Source of the DNA: Trichobilharzia regenti
Lineage: Eukaryota > Platyhelminthes > Trematoda > Strigeidida > Schistosomatidae
Assembly (NCBI GenBank): GCA_944472135.2
Contig: OX235263.1
Span: 30,805,379-30,869,378, forward strand
Direction of reading: 5' to 3'
Length of the DNA: 64,000 bases
Shown: piece after piece, positions 11,061-21,515 of the stretch
Numbering within the stretch: position 1 is the first letter of the stretch
Layout of the letters: each line of letters starts with the position of its first letter
Notes under the pieces: generated by a model
What the model was told of the DNA's origin: nothing
The model's input: the letters and a program-made list of their open reading frames with translations, nothing else
Database searches by the model: none
Position numbers and translations under genes: made by a program

Positions 11061-12240
11061 GTTCTGTTAATGTTAAGATAATTAAGCAGAAACGTTTTTA
11101 TCTAGGCCAGTCGAATTGGGAATAACAAATGTGAGTGATTTAAATCAGCACCGCACAAAAATAACCTGTTATGAGTATTCGTGGAAAAAAGAAACGTTTT
11201 TGAGTTTCTGGGAATTAGACAGTTCGATCCAAATACAACAAACAACTATTTAAATGTTAATATCAGTAAAAAGTTTGAGCATTGTGGATTAGATCAAATA
11301 AAGTATAATTATATTTTAATAGTTTACACACAATGATAATATTACCAAAATATTACCAATAACAAAACTTATCATTGTGTGTAAACTATTAAAATATAAT
11401 TATACTTTATTTGTATTTAAATGTTATTAACATTTCTGTTGTTTTAATGAGAACAAAGACAATTTTGTATATGAAATGAATTCATCAAAATTTCGACAAT
11501 AAATTAGATAGACTGTGACAGTGGTATTTTTGTATAAATATTTCCAACTCAGATTATTAATATAGAACTAAGTTTAATCTTCACTGATTACGGATTCTCA
11601 AGGACAATACTGTCGAAGTAAATATAGTGTGTCCCCGCAAAAGGTACTAAACCATCAGGTTTTTATGATTATTTACAGAAATAACATTTCATAGACTCAA
11701 TGCAACAGAATTAATGATTAGCATCTTCTATTGTGACTGGTTTTAGTACAGGATTCCGTTTCGTCTAACTTTAGACTACGGTATAATAAGAAAGTATAAG
11801 TGATTAGATAACCAATGGTTAAAGGTCCCTTGTGATATTGAAATTGAAAGCGACTTGTCACAAGATTTTTTTGGTATTTGACGATTCGGGATTACCTACT
11901 TCTGGCACATCTGAACATTGAAACAGTCTTTCAATTCCATTCAAAAGAACTTTAACAACAGGCGATCTCTTTTGAATAAGAGATGAGTCCTTTTTCTATA
12001 TTTCAAAATTAATTATTCTTATAAATATCTAGACCATAGTTATTATGAATGTCCTGGGATATTCTTCATCAATTTCGAATCTCACTTAAAATCATCCATA
12101 TTATTTAGAGTTAATTTCCGTTTCCGGTTGGTTAGTTACGATAGACCAAAATGCAGGGCCTCTATCGATATAAAGACTTCTAGTATGGACACTTCGACGT
12201 TGTTTAAAAATTAACGTGAAATTACTTTATTTGGCGGTAA
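11061..12240. other. Intergenic stretch with one long palindrome
   Basis: No coding or repeat family was recognised apart from the perfect inverted repeat annotated at 11296-11412. Confidence 0.45.
11296..11412. repeat. Perfect 44-bp inverted repeat, 29-bp spacer
   Basis: Positions 11296-11339 are the exact reverse complement of 11369-11412, and one further base pair (C11295/G11413) extends it. No TSD or terminal motif was seen, and neither arm was recognised elsewhere in the window. A transcript would form a stable hairpin; in DNA it may be a recent foldback duplication. Confidence 0.9.
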
Positions 12241-12415
12241 CTAGCGGTGAAATCCATGATGCTCATTTTGTCCTGTTTGAGGCTGGTCTTCTGAATCCAC
12301 CTGCTAGGAACATCATCACTCACTTGGAATATAGGTACATTCAGCAGACGAGTTCCGAATAGGACGAAATGCACATCCTGGATTCCACTGCTAGTCACTG
12401 TCAACCAAAAAATCA
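12241..12415. repeat. Classic SMalpha relic, inverted pair of 3' halves
   Basis: A plus-strand fragment (about 12308-12415) carries the characteristic SMalpha 3' region TCCTGGATTCCACTGCTA (12376-12393). A shorter antisense fragment (12241-12307) faces it, about 80% complementary over 34 bases by eye. The segment before the ribozyme (CATCATCACTCACTTGG, 12311-12327) matches the minus-strand SMalpha copy at 47935-48125. Confidence 0.65.
12342..12395 (+). ncRNA. Degenerate classic SMalpha hammerhead
   Basis: Stem I is CAG/CTG (342-344 and 378-380 past 12000). The core reads CAGACGA (12345-12351), so U4 is replaced by A. Stem II is GTTCC/AGGAC with loop GAAT, and GAA follows at 12366-12368. Stem III is ATG/CAT around CA, and C12377 is the cleavage position. 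Substitution of an invariant core base predicts inactivity. Confidence 0.6.
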
Positions 12416-12556
12416 AATCCGAATATTTTTGCTAGAAGAGCTGTGGTTTACATAGTGAAAATTTCAGAAGAAAAATTGACACACTGAGATGATATTGAAT
12501 AGTTGCATAATAAATCAGTTTTAGTTTCAGTCGAAACCATGTAACGTATTTCTATA

Positions 12557-13051
12557 AGGAGGGGACATCTACGTAGGATTCTTATTAAAGCAGGAATTAG
12601 GGTAGCATTCAAACCTACAAACTCACTTAGAGATAAGCTTTGTAGGCTAAAAGATCCGGTGGACTCAATTAAACAAAATAATATAATTTACAAAATACCC
12701 TGCAATGACTGTGAGGTCAACTATATAGGTTGAACTAGTAGATCGGAGGTGATCACATTGGCGGAACATAATAATTTGGCTAAGGTAAGAATGGTTGATC
12801 CCGAGAAGATAAGTAATTTAGAAAAAAGCTCAGCAATTGCACTACATGCATTAACATACAACCACATAATAGTATGGGAAAGGGTTAAGAATCTAAGAAG
12901 TAACCTATGCAAGTGGAGAGAGAGATTGATCTCTAAATCCTGGTTCATTGAATCTACACCCAACACATGCAACAGAAATCACTCAATGCAAATATCAGAA
13001 ATATGGAAGATATTATTACCGCCGGTAAAATCAGAAGAGGATAATAAATAA
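12557..13051 (+). pseudogene. PLE1 GIY-YIG endonuclease domain, one in-frame stop
   Basis: A single reading frame encodes the C-terminal part of a Penelope-like element protein. It starts with a basic segment and PTNSLRDKLCRLKDP, then the nuclease signature IIYKIPC...NYIG. A TGA (12731-12733) comes directly after YIG. The C-terminal part has SAIALHALTYNH and WRERLISKSWFIEST, and ends at 13051. The order is typical of the PLE endonuclease C-terminus. The reverse transcriptase part is missing upstream, so this is a 5'-truncated dead copy. Confidence 0.8.
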
Positions 13052-13078
13052 TCTTAAAATTATATTTCAATTAAAGCA

Positions 13079-13082
<4 letters not shown>

Positions 13083-13111
<29 letters not shown>
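13083..13111. repeat. (TA)n microsatellite
   Basis: Perfect alternating TA run just downstream of the PLE1 fragment. Confidence 0.95.
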
Positions 13112-13115
<4 letters not shown>

Positions 13116-13434
13116 TGAAAGTCAACAAGTTAACGTTATTGTCCAATATCTTAATACAAAAGAACTTTAGTAATCATAGCTACAAATGTATACAGAAAGG
13201 AAGTAAAAACATTAGGAAAAATACTTGAATACAATGGATATGATCGGATGGATAATTTCCAGAACTGAGGAATAAATTTACATTTGAAATCAATGATAAA
13301 CCCTGAGCTGTAAACAACAAAATATGGGTTACTCTAAGGTTCTTGATAAATGTGATTTGCCAACAAAGAAGTTATGTTTTACCAAATACTATAAGACCTA
13401 AGTATATATTACTGTTATGATTGCTATGATGACG
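13112..13434. other. Stretch without recognised content
   Basis: AT-rich; no ORF or repeat identified. Confidence 0.4.
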
Positions 13435-13439
13435 ATTCG

Positions 13440-13675
13440 TCGCCCACTTTATGACTGGAACATATGATTTCAACAATACACCTCTGTTTCGACATGTTGT
13501 CTTCAGTTTCTTTTAGCTGGCTCCACAATTGCCCGTTAGCTTTCATCTCCTCCTCACATCATCTCCTACATGTAACCATCGGATGCCCAACTCATCCTTT
13601 CTCATTTAACTGCCTCTCAATGGTCCATTGCATGATTTCACTCAGCAGTTTCCTCAGCTGTCTATCTAGTGATTA
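13440..13675 (-). mobile_element. RTE-B 3'-end relic
   Basis: The minus strand resembles the C-terminal arm and 3' end of RTE-B: the plus strand shows the antisense pattern of clustered CTCCTC and CATCTCC motifs found in the other RTE 3' ends, followed by the complement of the GGAGAC-type stretch. It is heavily diverged, with no intact frame. Confidence 0.55.
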
Positions 13676-14700
13676 GTAGGTCATTGACTCGCCTGTTGCT
13701 AGAGTATTTTGATAATTAAGTTTTAAGAAACAGTTTAGAGGTGAAAGTTGATCATTCTCTCCTTCTCTCCATTTCATTACACTTTCTACTAAGTGAATAT
13801 ACACATTCACACACACACACACAAATTCATACATAGTTTACGGTGAATTTCCTCTGGATAATCAACTAGTTACAGTGATTTATTTTCCCCATGTGAATAG
13901 TACCTGAATCAAGTTTATTCTCTGTCAAACTTTTGTATCAATTGTCTTAATTGTAGGTCATATCGTTTGGTTTTGTTTTTGGTTTGTGATCATCCATCAA
14001 AATTAGGTTGTACTCATGAAAATGATAATTTAAAAGTTATTTATGTTTGACGAAGAGAGATGATGATGATGGTGGCTTTTCTTAATAATTTTATTCAGAA
14101 TCATAATATGAGATGTAAAAAACGATACATTTAAAGTGAAAACAAACATTGATGATGAGTGGGATATGAGTTCAAAGATAGTTAAGTCAAATAAATTCAA
14201 AATCTAGAATCCTATCCCAGTAGGCATAAAAACAAGTGGAAAGAGATAAACACGGAGTAATTCTAAATTGTCCAGAAGTAGAACAGAACAACTTTATGAT
14301 GTTTTTCAATTTAAATTGATCCTTTGGGTTTTGTCATGGAATGACAAAAATATTTTTTTATGCAACTTAAAAACACTCAGTTGAAATGCTTCTCCTTTTT
14401 TTAGATGATTGTCAGCTTTTCAGTAACCTTATAATAAGTGGTGTTTTCTGTTATGAATGTGGTAGTTTTTTTTTAAGATGCACAGTCTGTTATTGTATAG
14501 TTGCCCTACTATCATCAGATTCAGGGATCTGCTTAAATCACTGGGTTACCGAAATTACCATACATCATAATGTTTAAACTCTTCTGCATTTCTTATTATG
14601 CCCTGTTACTTAAATATTTCATCAATCCTAATTTTACTGACGTAGGGTGGGATGATCGGAAATCTAAATATCTGTTTGAATGTGTAGATTTCCTGTAAAC
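13676..14700. other. Unannotated AT-rich stretch with a short (AC)n run
   Basis: A short (AC)n run lies at about 13807-13824. No gene was recognised. Confidence 0.4.
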
Positions 14701-14737
14701 AATAGTGTTTAACTTCCATCTTCTCTCCTTTTCAAGC

Positions 14738-15500
14738 TATAGTCGGACATTGGAAACTCCCCTTTCTGACTTTCCTAGGGCACAAAAACTAAGTAGTACC
14801 AAGAAAAATCTAAGACAGGAAATGAGGCATATAAGAGAAGCTTTGAAACTTAATAATTACCCTAATAGAACAATCAGGAATTACGTAGGAAAATGTTAAA
14901 ATAAAATCAATAATAATAATAGTAGTGATAGTGATGACAATAATAATATTGATGACAACATATATGTCAAACATGCACAGTATAATGACCATACCAACAG
15001 TAGCGAATATAAATCATCAACAGTACTTCCATACAAAGAAGGAACCTCGGAAACACTACACAGAATTCCTAACGATACAGGAACAAACTCACTCAGCAAT
15101 AAGCTTTGTCAATTAAAGAATCCTGTGGAACCTTTAAAACAAAACAATTTAGTCTATCTAATATCTCTCCAGTAATGATTGTTAGCTCAAATACATAGGT
15201 TAAAGTAGTAGAACAGGGGCAGTCAGACCAGTCAAGCATAAAAACCTAGCAAAATCTAGATTACTTTACCCGAATAAGATAAGAAATTTGGAGAATAGTT
15301 GAGCTATAGCACTCAGCACAGGCGATTACACACAACCATAAAATAGGATGGGATAAGATGAAAGTTTTAAAATCTAATGTGACTGGGTAGAGGGAGAGAT
15401 TGATAACGGAAGCTTGGTTTATCGAATCAACTGCAAATACATGTAATAGGAATGATTTAATATCTGTCCACCCAGATATCTGGAAAATTCTACTGCCCCT
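14738..15500 (+). pseudogene. PLE1 linker and GIY-YIG relic, heavily eroded
   Basis: The frame ending at 14899 encodes a PLE-like segment between reverse transcriptase and endonuclease (RQEMRHIREALKLNNYPNR). A low-complexity Asn/Ser/Asp-coding stretch follows (about 14900-14990). The segment NSLSNKLCQLKNPVEPLKQ then aligns with PLE1 at 12.6 kb, and an endonuclease region full of stops runs to about 15500. The antisense ORF 15261-15521 is a shadow of it. Confidence 0.65.
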
Positions 15501-15709
15501 GTGACAAGTAGGAAGAGACAAAGAAAACTATAAAACTGAAGTTTCGAAGTCGTGTGATTATAATTGATGAAATGATTATGAACAATAAGTTTTGTTCAAA
15601 ACTGTCATCCAGTAAATAATACTGTTTCACGGTGTGATATATATGTAATAAACAAATTAGTATGGAATTACATACGACAACAATGCCCAAGTTTTATTTA
15701 TTATTATTA

Positions 15710-16289
15710 TATCCTTTGATTCCTAGAGGAACATAGGGCTTCAGCTGCGCGTCTCCATTGCCTTCTGTTTTCTGACAACTTCTTCACCCAGCTCCAAGTC
15801 TACCCACATGCTTTCATCTCCTCTTCACATCAGCTCCTCCAAGTCACCCCACCCTTGCACTGACGACCAACTCGCCGCCCGCTTCCCTTTCGGATTCCAC
15901 TAGAGTGATGGCTTGTCTAGTGATGTCAGTTGATGGTTTCCTCAGCGTATGGCCAGCCAATCCATCTCCATTTCTTCCTGCCTATTTGTTTCACAATCGG
16001 TTCCTGATTGGTTCGCTCCCAGAGATCTTTGTTGCTGATCTTTTCCGGCCATCTGATCTTGAGTATTGAGCGAAGACAACTGTTAAGGAAGGTCTGAAGT
16101 TTGTTTGAGGTGCTCCTTATGACTCGCCAAGTCTCTGATCCGTATAGTAGCACTGACTGACTTCACATTGGAGTTGAAAATCCGGACCTTACTTTTTTGA
16201 TGATGAGTGCTGTTGACTTCCACACAGACTTAAGAGTAATGAAAGCTTGCCTCGCTTTCCCGATTCTGGCTTTGATATCCTCGTCAGTT
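15710..16289 (-). pseudogene. RTE-A C-terminal arm, out of frame
   Basis: Sequence after the frameshift still encodes, in other frames, the region seen in sister copies: LLYGSETWRV and LRSILKIRWPEKISN (15926-16153), then the WIGW-type segment and the CSSRN-type end at about 15725. It follows the main ORF without a gap and ends at the 3' untranslated region. Confidence 0.8.
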
Positions 16290-18728
16290 TCACCACCTGT
16301 AGTTGAAACGATGCTTCCCAGGTCGGTGGGTGAAGGAGGTTGTTTCTTTCAGGTTCCTCCCATTTATGTCTGATTGTTGTCTGTTGTTGTTGCTGTGCTG
16401 TTGGTGTTGGCTAGGAATCTTCATCACCTCTGTTTTCTCTATGTTCACTTGAAGTCCTATCTTTGATGCTTCTTCTGCCAACTTGTTGCTTTTCACTTGC
16501 ATATCTTCCAGTTTGTGGAAAATCAGACATATATCATCGGCGAAGTCCAGATCTTCCAAGTCTTTTGTGTGAGTCCATTTTATGCCTGTTCCCTCGTTGG
16601 TTGCCGTTGTCTGTCGCATTATCCAATCTACTGCAATCAGGAAGATCATTGGTGATAGTAGACAGCCTTGCCTCACTCCCGTCCTCACTTCGAAGGCTTC
16701 CGTAAGTTTCCCGTTGTGGATTACTTGGCATGCAGCATTGTCGTATAACTGTTGGATGAGATGTATAATTGTCGATGGGACCCCGTAGTAGCGAAGTAGT
16801 TGCCAAATCACCTCTCGATCGACGCTGTCGAAGGCCTTTTCAAAGTCGATGAAGTTGAGATAGAGAGGTGACTGCCATTCCAAGCTTTGTTCAATGATGA
16901 TCCGTAGAGTGGCGATTTGATCAATACATGATTTGTTTCTCCTGAATCCAGCCTGTTCCGGTCGAAGTTTTTCATCCAGGGCTTGTTTGATTCTCTCCAG
17001 GATGATGCGACTTAGTATTTCGCTTGGAATGGACAGGAGCATAATTCCACGCCAGTTTTTACATTGACTTAAGTCTCCTTTCTTTGGTAGTTTGAATAAG
17101 TATCCTTTCTTCCAATCCTCGGGTACTTTGCCCTCTTTCCACACCTTCTCCAGTAGTGGTGTCATCAAGTCCGCTGTTGTCTCTGGGTCCATTTTCAAAG
17201 CTTCTGCTGGGATTCCATCTGGTCCTGCTGTCTTTCCAGTTTTTAGCATCTTGATTGCATTCAGGACTTCTGATTTCGTCGGAGGGTCGATGTTCACTGG
17301 TAGTTCTGCTTCCGTTGTTGGTATTGTTGGGCGTGTTGTAGGTGGCGGTCGATTTAGAAGTCTTTTGAAGTGTTCAGCCCAGTGTTTTCTCTGTTCCACC
17401 TCTTTGGTGATTGACTTTCCATTGTCATCCTTTATTGGCTTAATCTGTGTCGAACTTTTTCCCGATAGGTGCCTAGTTGTTTGGTAGAGTGTGGCGAGGT
17501 CTCCTTTGCCTGCAGCTTGTTCTGCTTCGTTTGCCATGGTTTCATAATATTTTCTTTTGTCTTCCCTGGCACTCTTCTTCACTCTTTTGTTCAGTGTATT
17601 GTAGCTTGCATTCAGCTCCTGTTTTTGTTGCTCGTCAGTGCACTGGATAATCTTTTGTTTCACTGTCCTTCTCTCTTCTATTAGTTTCCAAGTGTCCGTA
17701 GTGAGCCACTGTTTGTCCTGTCTCTTCTTTCTGCCTAGAACTTTCATGCAGGTTTGGCTCCACACCGTTTTCAAGTTTTCCCAGTGCTTTTCGACGCCGA
17801 CCTCTTCGCTGGTGTTGATTTGTGTCTCGGCTTTGTCCTTTATGCTTGCAATGAAGATGTCCTTTGTAGCCTGGTCCTTCAGCTTTTGAGTGTTGAACTT
17901 GGCTTGTGGTCTATCTGCAGCTCCTCCTTCTCTGAAAGCTTTTAATTTGATTTGGATTGTCCCTTGTACGAGATAGTGGTCTGAGCCAACGTCTGCTCCT
18001 CTTCTTGCTTTTGTGTCCAGTAGGCTGCGCCTCCACTTCCTTGAGATTGAGATGAAGTCGATTTGGTTTTTGGTTTGCCCGTCTGGTGACACCCATGTAG
18101 CCTTGTGGATATCTTTGTGTTTGTATACACTGCCACCAATCACTAGTTCGTTGAAGGCGCAGAAGTCGGCGAAGAGTTCTCCATTTTCATTCATTTCTCC
18201 GAGAGCTTCTCTACCCATGATGAGTTCCCTTCCTGTGTTGTCTGGTCCCAGTTTGGCGTTCATGTCTCCCATTAGTATTTTCATGTCGCCAGCTGGAGTA
18301 TTGTCCATTGTTGCCTGTAGTTGTCTGTAGAATTCTTCTTTCTTTTCGAGGTCTGCGTTGTTTGTGGGTGCATAACATTGTATGATTGACACTTTCCTTC
18401 CTTTGGAGTTGAATCTGGCGGTCATTATCCTGGACGAGATCGCCTCCCATTGCATCAGGGCTTTCGTTGCCGTTGGTGACATCATGATAGCCACGCCCTC
18501 GGTGTGCGTGTGGTTATCTTCTGGGTGACCGGAGTAGATCACTGACTCACCCGTTGACAATTTGGTGAGTCCACTCCCATTCCATCTGCTCTCACATATT
18601 CCCAGCACTTGTATTCCGTATCTTTTCATCTCGTTGGCGATCTGGGCAGCTTTCCCAGTCTCGTACATAGTTCGGACGTTCCATGTCCCCACACAGACTT
18701 TTTCTTTTGGTGCAAAGAGGTTCATCAT
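16290..18728 (-). CDS. RTE-A AP endonuclease / reverse transcriptase polyprotein (C-terminus frameshifted)
   Basis: The product nicks target DNA and reverse-transcribes the element RNA at the nick. I chose the ATG at 18726-18728 (MMNLFAPK) because the 17 codons before it begin with GTG inside the 5' untranslated region; this gives 812 residues. Numbered from 18779: AP-endonuclease motifs WNVRT (33-37), ESRWNG (63-68), GDMNAK (171-176), D241 and SDH (266-268); then the reverse transcriptase with FIDFEKAFD (643-651), GVRQGCLLSP (701-710) and FADD (746-749). All catalytic positions seen are intact. After about residue 815 a short insertion near 16325 changes frame, so the usual C-terminal arm of roughly 200 residues is lost. 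The copy is probably inactive but recently so. Confidence 0.88.
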   Translation of the reverse strand: MMNLFAPKEKVCVGTWNVRTMYETGKAAQIANEMKRYGIQVLGICESRWNGSGLTKLSTGESVIYSGHPEDNHTHTEGVAIMMSPTATKALMQWEAISSRIMTARFNSKGRKVSIIQCYAPTNNADLEKKEEFYRQLQATMDNTPAGDMKILMGDMNAKLGPDNTGRELIMGREALGEMNENGELFADFCAFNELVIGGSVYKHKDIHKATWVSPDGQTKNQIDFISISRKWRRSLLDTKARRGADVGSDHYLVQGTIQIKLKAFREGGAADRPQAKFNTQKLKDQATKDIFIASIKDKAETQINTSEEVGVEKHWENLKTVWSQTCMKVLGRKKRQDKQWLTTDTWKLIEERRTVKQKIIQCTDEQQKQELNASYNTLNKRVKKSAREDKRKYYETMANEAEQAAGKGDLATLYQTTRHLSGKSSTQIKPIKDDNGKSITKEVEQRKHWAEHFKRLLNRPPPTTRPTIPTTEAELPVNIDPPTKSEVLNAIKMLKTGKTAGPDGIPAEALKMDPETTADLMTPLLEKVWKEGKVPEDWKKGYLFKLPKKGDLSQCKNWRGIMLLSIPSEILSRIILERIKQALDEKLRPEQAGFRRNKSCIDQIATLRIIIEQSLEWQSPLYLNFIDFEKAFDSVDREVIWQLLRYYGVPSTIIHLIQQLYDNAACQVIHNGKLTEAFEVRTGVRQGCLLSPMIFLIAVDWIMRQTTATNEGTGIKWTHTKDLEDLDFADDICLIFHKLEDMQVKSNKLAEEASKIGLQVNIEKTEVMKIPSQHQQHSNNNRQQSDINGRNLKETTSFTHRPGKHRFNYRW

Positions 18729-18783
18729 GCTGAAGATTCTGTAGCAATTTTGTTTACAGGGTGGGGTTGCTAGCCTCACGCCT

Positions 18784-20257
18784 GAGAAAGGAATGATTAC
18801 ATTAATATAAAGTTTAGAGAGAAGCGACCTTTTGGGTTGCTCCCCTCAAAATCAGAAAATAACGGACAAACAATGAGAACAACATCAACAAAGGAAACAG
18901 TTCACAGAAAAAAGGGCAAAAAGCGACGACAACTATACAATAAGACAACATGCAATATAGTTCAGCACAGTTAACTAAAATGATACCAAAACCTTGGACT
19001 CACTGACTTGGGCCAACTTGAACATATAAATCCAATAATATATACAATTTTACGAATGGGTTGTTGCTAAAAGATACAAATGTCCAAAAACTCTGTTATA
19101 GGTATTAGTAGTCAATGATAGTATATCCAGAGTTTAAGCGTTCGAAAGTTAACGGAATTCAATAATTTCCAGAACTTCGTGGTGAGCAATAGCAAAGAAA
19201 TGAAAGTTTTATAGATTACTGCAAAAAGTAACGCACTGAATCGAAAGCGCGCACTTCTGGTATTTCGCCCAAGTTTTACGTATATTTTAAAAATGGTGTA
19301 AAGTTCTGGTGGGAAATGAAGGAAAAACATCGTAGAGAATTCTATCTTCGTTCATATGTAACAACACTTCGTCATATAACATAATATAGATTATTATTTT
19401 ATTTGTAGGTTGTGTATGACAGGGAAATATTACGCAATTAAATACGCTTAGATTTTGTCCACTATATGTTAAAATATTGTCTGAAATAAAGCATTCTTAT
19501 TGTCATTATACTAGTATGCTCGTTTGTGATTTCAGCAGTCACATCGTCATAGGAATACAGCATCCAGAATAATACCATTTAGTAAATTAACCATTCAGAA
19601 TTGATTGGATGTATATTTATTGTATTGATATTTGTTAAGAAAGTCAACGTGTTTGAAGAAATTTTCGTAATAAGTTCATAACGTATTGACATTTTTATCG
19701 TCACGATTATAGGAATAATATGTCTTCAGTCACAAAACTTCATTCTATTAGGCATTTCAAGGTATCTAGACATAACAGATAACTTGGAAATTCCTTGAAA
19801 ATCGTTGAAAATGTGTTACTCCTTAGGGATATTATAGACCATGAATGGAAGGGTAGACTCTGAATACATCTTTCGTGCTTAATGAAGAAAAGAGATGATG
19901 AATAGTGACTTCATTGTGTAACAAATGGATTATATATAATGAGTAACAATTGTCGGATTCAAACTTGTCAGCTATTGTGTAAACTATGAAACCCTAAATT
20001 CTACTGTAGCGTTATGTATAAAATAGATAATAAGTAGTGATTATATTTCCTAAACTGATATAAAATCAGGTTTTCGGATATACTTTGGTTTTAAGTGGTA
20101 CTAAATGGTTGAAATCGGTTAGTAATCAGCTTATTAGCATTAGCAAGCATACAGTATCTACAACTTGACGTGAAGTTAATGCTCCATCAGAACCCGTATC
20201 ACACACAATAATTAAGGGCTTGAGTAGTTTCTTCAATTGAAACTAATTTTAGGTGAA
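18784..20257. other. Unannotated AT-rich stretch
   Basis: No domain, tRNA-like box or shared repeat was recognised. Confidence 0.45.
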
Positions 20258-20263
20258 TACTGT

Positions 20264-20425
20264 CTAATATAATAATAGCTTTATTCTGCACAATAAGTTT
20301 ACAAAGTATGCACAGTTTTCAGCGTAGTTTATTGCATAATATTCTGTCTTCATCCAAGAGTTTTAAGTAAAACAGCCATCTCCGGTACATCATGTAACGC
20401 AGTGCTGTTCAATCTGAAGTTTGAA
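20264..20425 (-). mobile_element. CR1-like LINE 3'-end remnant
   Basis: The segment starting TAATAATAGCTTTATTCTG resembles the 3' untranslated regions at 5226 and 50383 (shared AGCTTTATTCT, CAGCGT and TTGCAT landmarks in the same order). No coding part remains. Confidence 0.5.
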
Positions 20426-21326
20426 ATAATCCTCTATGTTATTTTTCTCTGATCCCCAACAAATAAGCAACGATAGGTTGCAAACCAATCAAAAATGTGC
20501 ATGAGTACATTTAGCAACCCACAGACATAACTGAATTATTATAACAACACCAGTTAAAGCAAATACTATGCGCTATCTCGGATGGAAATTCAGGTAGCTC
20601 AGTGATTCAAGCAGCCCGCCTCTATTTCCCAAGTGGATGCTGGCCTGAAACTGTCAACTAATGTAAGCTGAGGAACGCAAGTACTAATTAGATTACATTT
20701 TTATTCCAAATCAATAATTGACAAACATTACATTACTCAAATAGACTATTATCTATTATTTATAAGGTGGAAATACAACCGAATAAATGAATAGATAAAT
20801 AATGTAAAGATTCAGTAGTGGTTGGTGAAAAATAATATCGATAATTAAACATGAGCTGATTTTTACCTCTTGAATACTTTAATTTTGAAATAAACTTAAT
20901 GTTAATCAACATAAAATCAGGTCAGCTTTATTAAGAGCTACAAAATAAGAGAGAATAAGGCATTGAAAAATTCAACTTAAGCTGAAAAGGTTGTAGAGTA
21001 TCCAGAATGATCTGATGAGGTGAATTAACTTAAAAATATTTAAAACAAATAATTCAGAACATTTGTTTAGTTAAAATTTTAATCTTAAATTATATTAAAT
21101 CGTAATTTCATGGTGAAGATATGTAGATTTGGCAAAGTTAAACTTCAAGCAGCACTAACTACTAATCAGCAAATGGCCTCGAAAGCACCAATCACGTAAA
21201 GGAGGCTTTTTTGTGTGTGGATACACATATTTATGAAATAATTGCATAAAGACCACAGAAAAGTGTTACAGAGGATACCTTCCTCTCACATGGGGTAAAA
21301 ATAGTTCTCAGTTTTAGGTTGGTGTA
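20426..21326. other. Unannotated AT-rich stretch
   Basis: A tRNA-like A-box phrase (GGTAGCTCAGTGATTC, 20592-20607) occurs without a credible B box. Nothing else was recognised. Confidence 0.4.
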
Positions 21327-21515
21327 TCAACAGAGTATAATTTCATTGTGGGTAAAATTTATTTTGATAAAGCCTCATAATGTTATACAGTAATATTTCC
21401 TCAGCAATAAATTGTGCTCACAAACGTTATCAGTAAATATTAATGTATAACACTGTGATTCTTTATCAAAATAAATTTTACCCATAATGGAATTAAACTA
21501 CACCGCAGTGTACAA
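21327..21515. repeat. Foldback repeat of the TTCCATTATGG family
   Basis: About 70-bp imperfect arms (starting GAGTATAATTTCATTGTGGG at 21331 and ending near 21500) surround a spacer of about 35 bp. The arm and its flank (GCAGTGTACAAGTTCT) match the 85-bp insertion at 6638-6722 and the segment at 50960-51060. Confidence 0.7.

Larger units (their letters stand above)
15697..18783 (-). mobile_element. RTE-A non-LTR retrotransposon, near-complete
   Basis: About 3.1 kb on the minus strand, from a (TTA)n run at 15697-15710 (3' tail) to 18783, where the 5' untranslated region is cut just upstream of the conserved GTGAGGCTAGCAACCCC segment. It encodes one long ORF with endonuclease and reverse transcriptase. 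The C-terminal arm is shifted out of frame. It has the longest ORF in the window and looks the youngest of the autonomous elements here. No clear TSD was seen. Confidence 0.9.

Noticed and set aside
17092..18330. Several plus-strand ORFs of 60-131 codons
   Set aside because: They are antisense shadows of the RTE-A coding strand.
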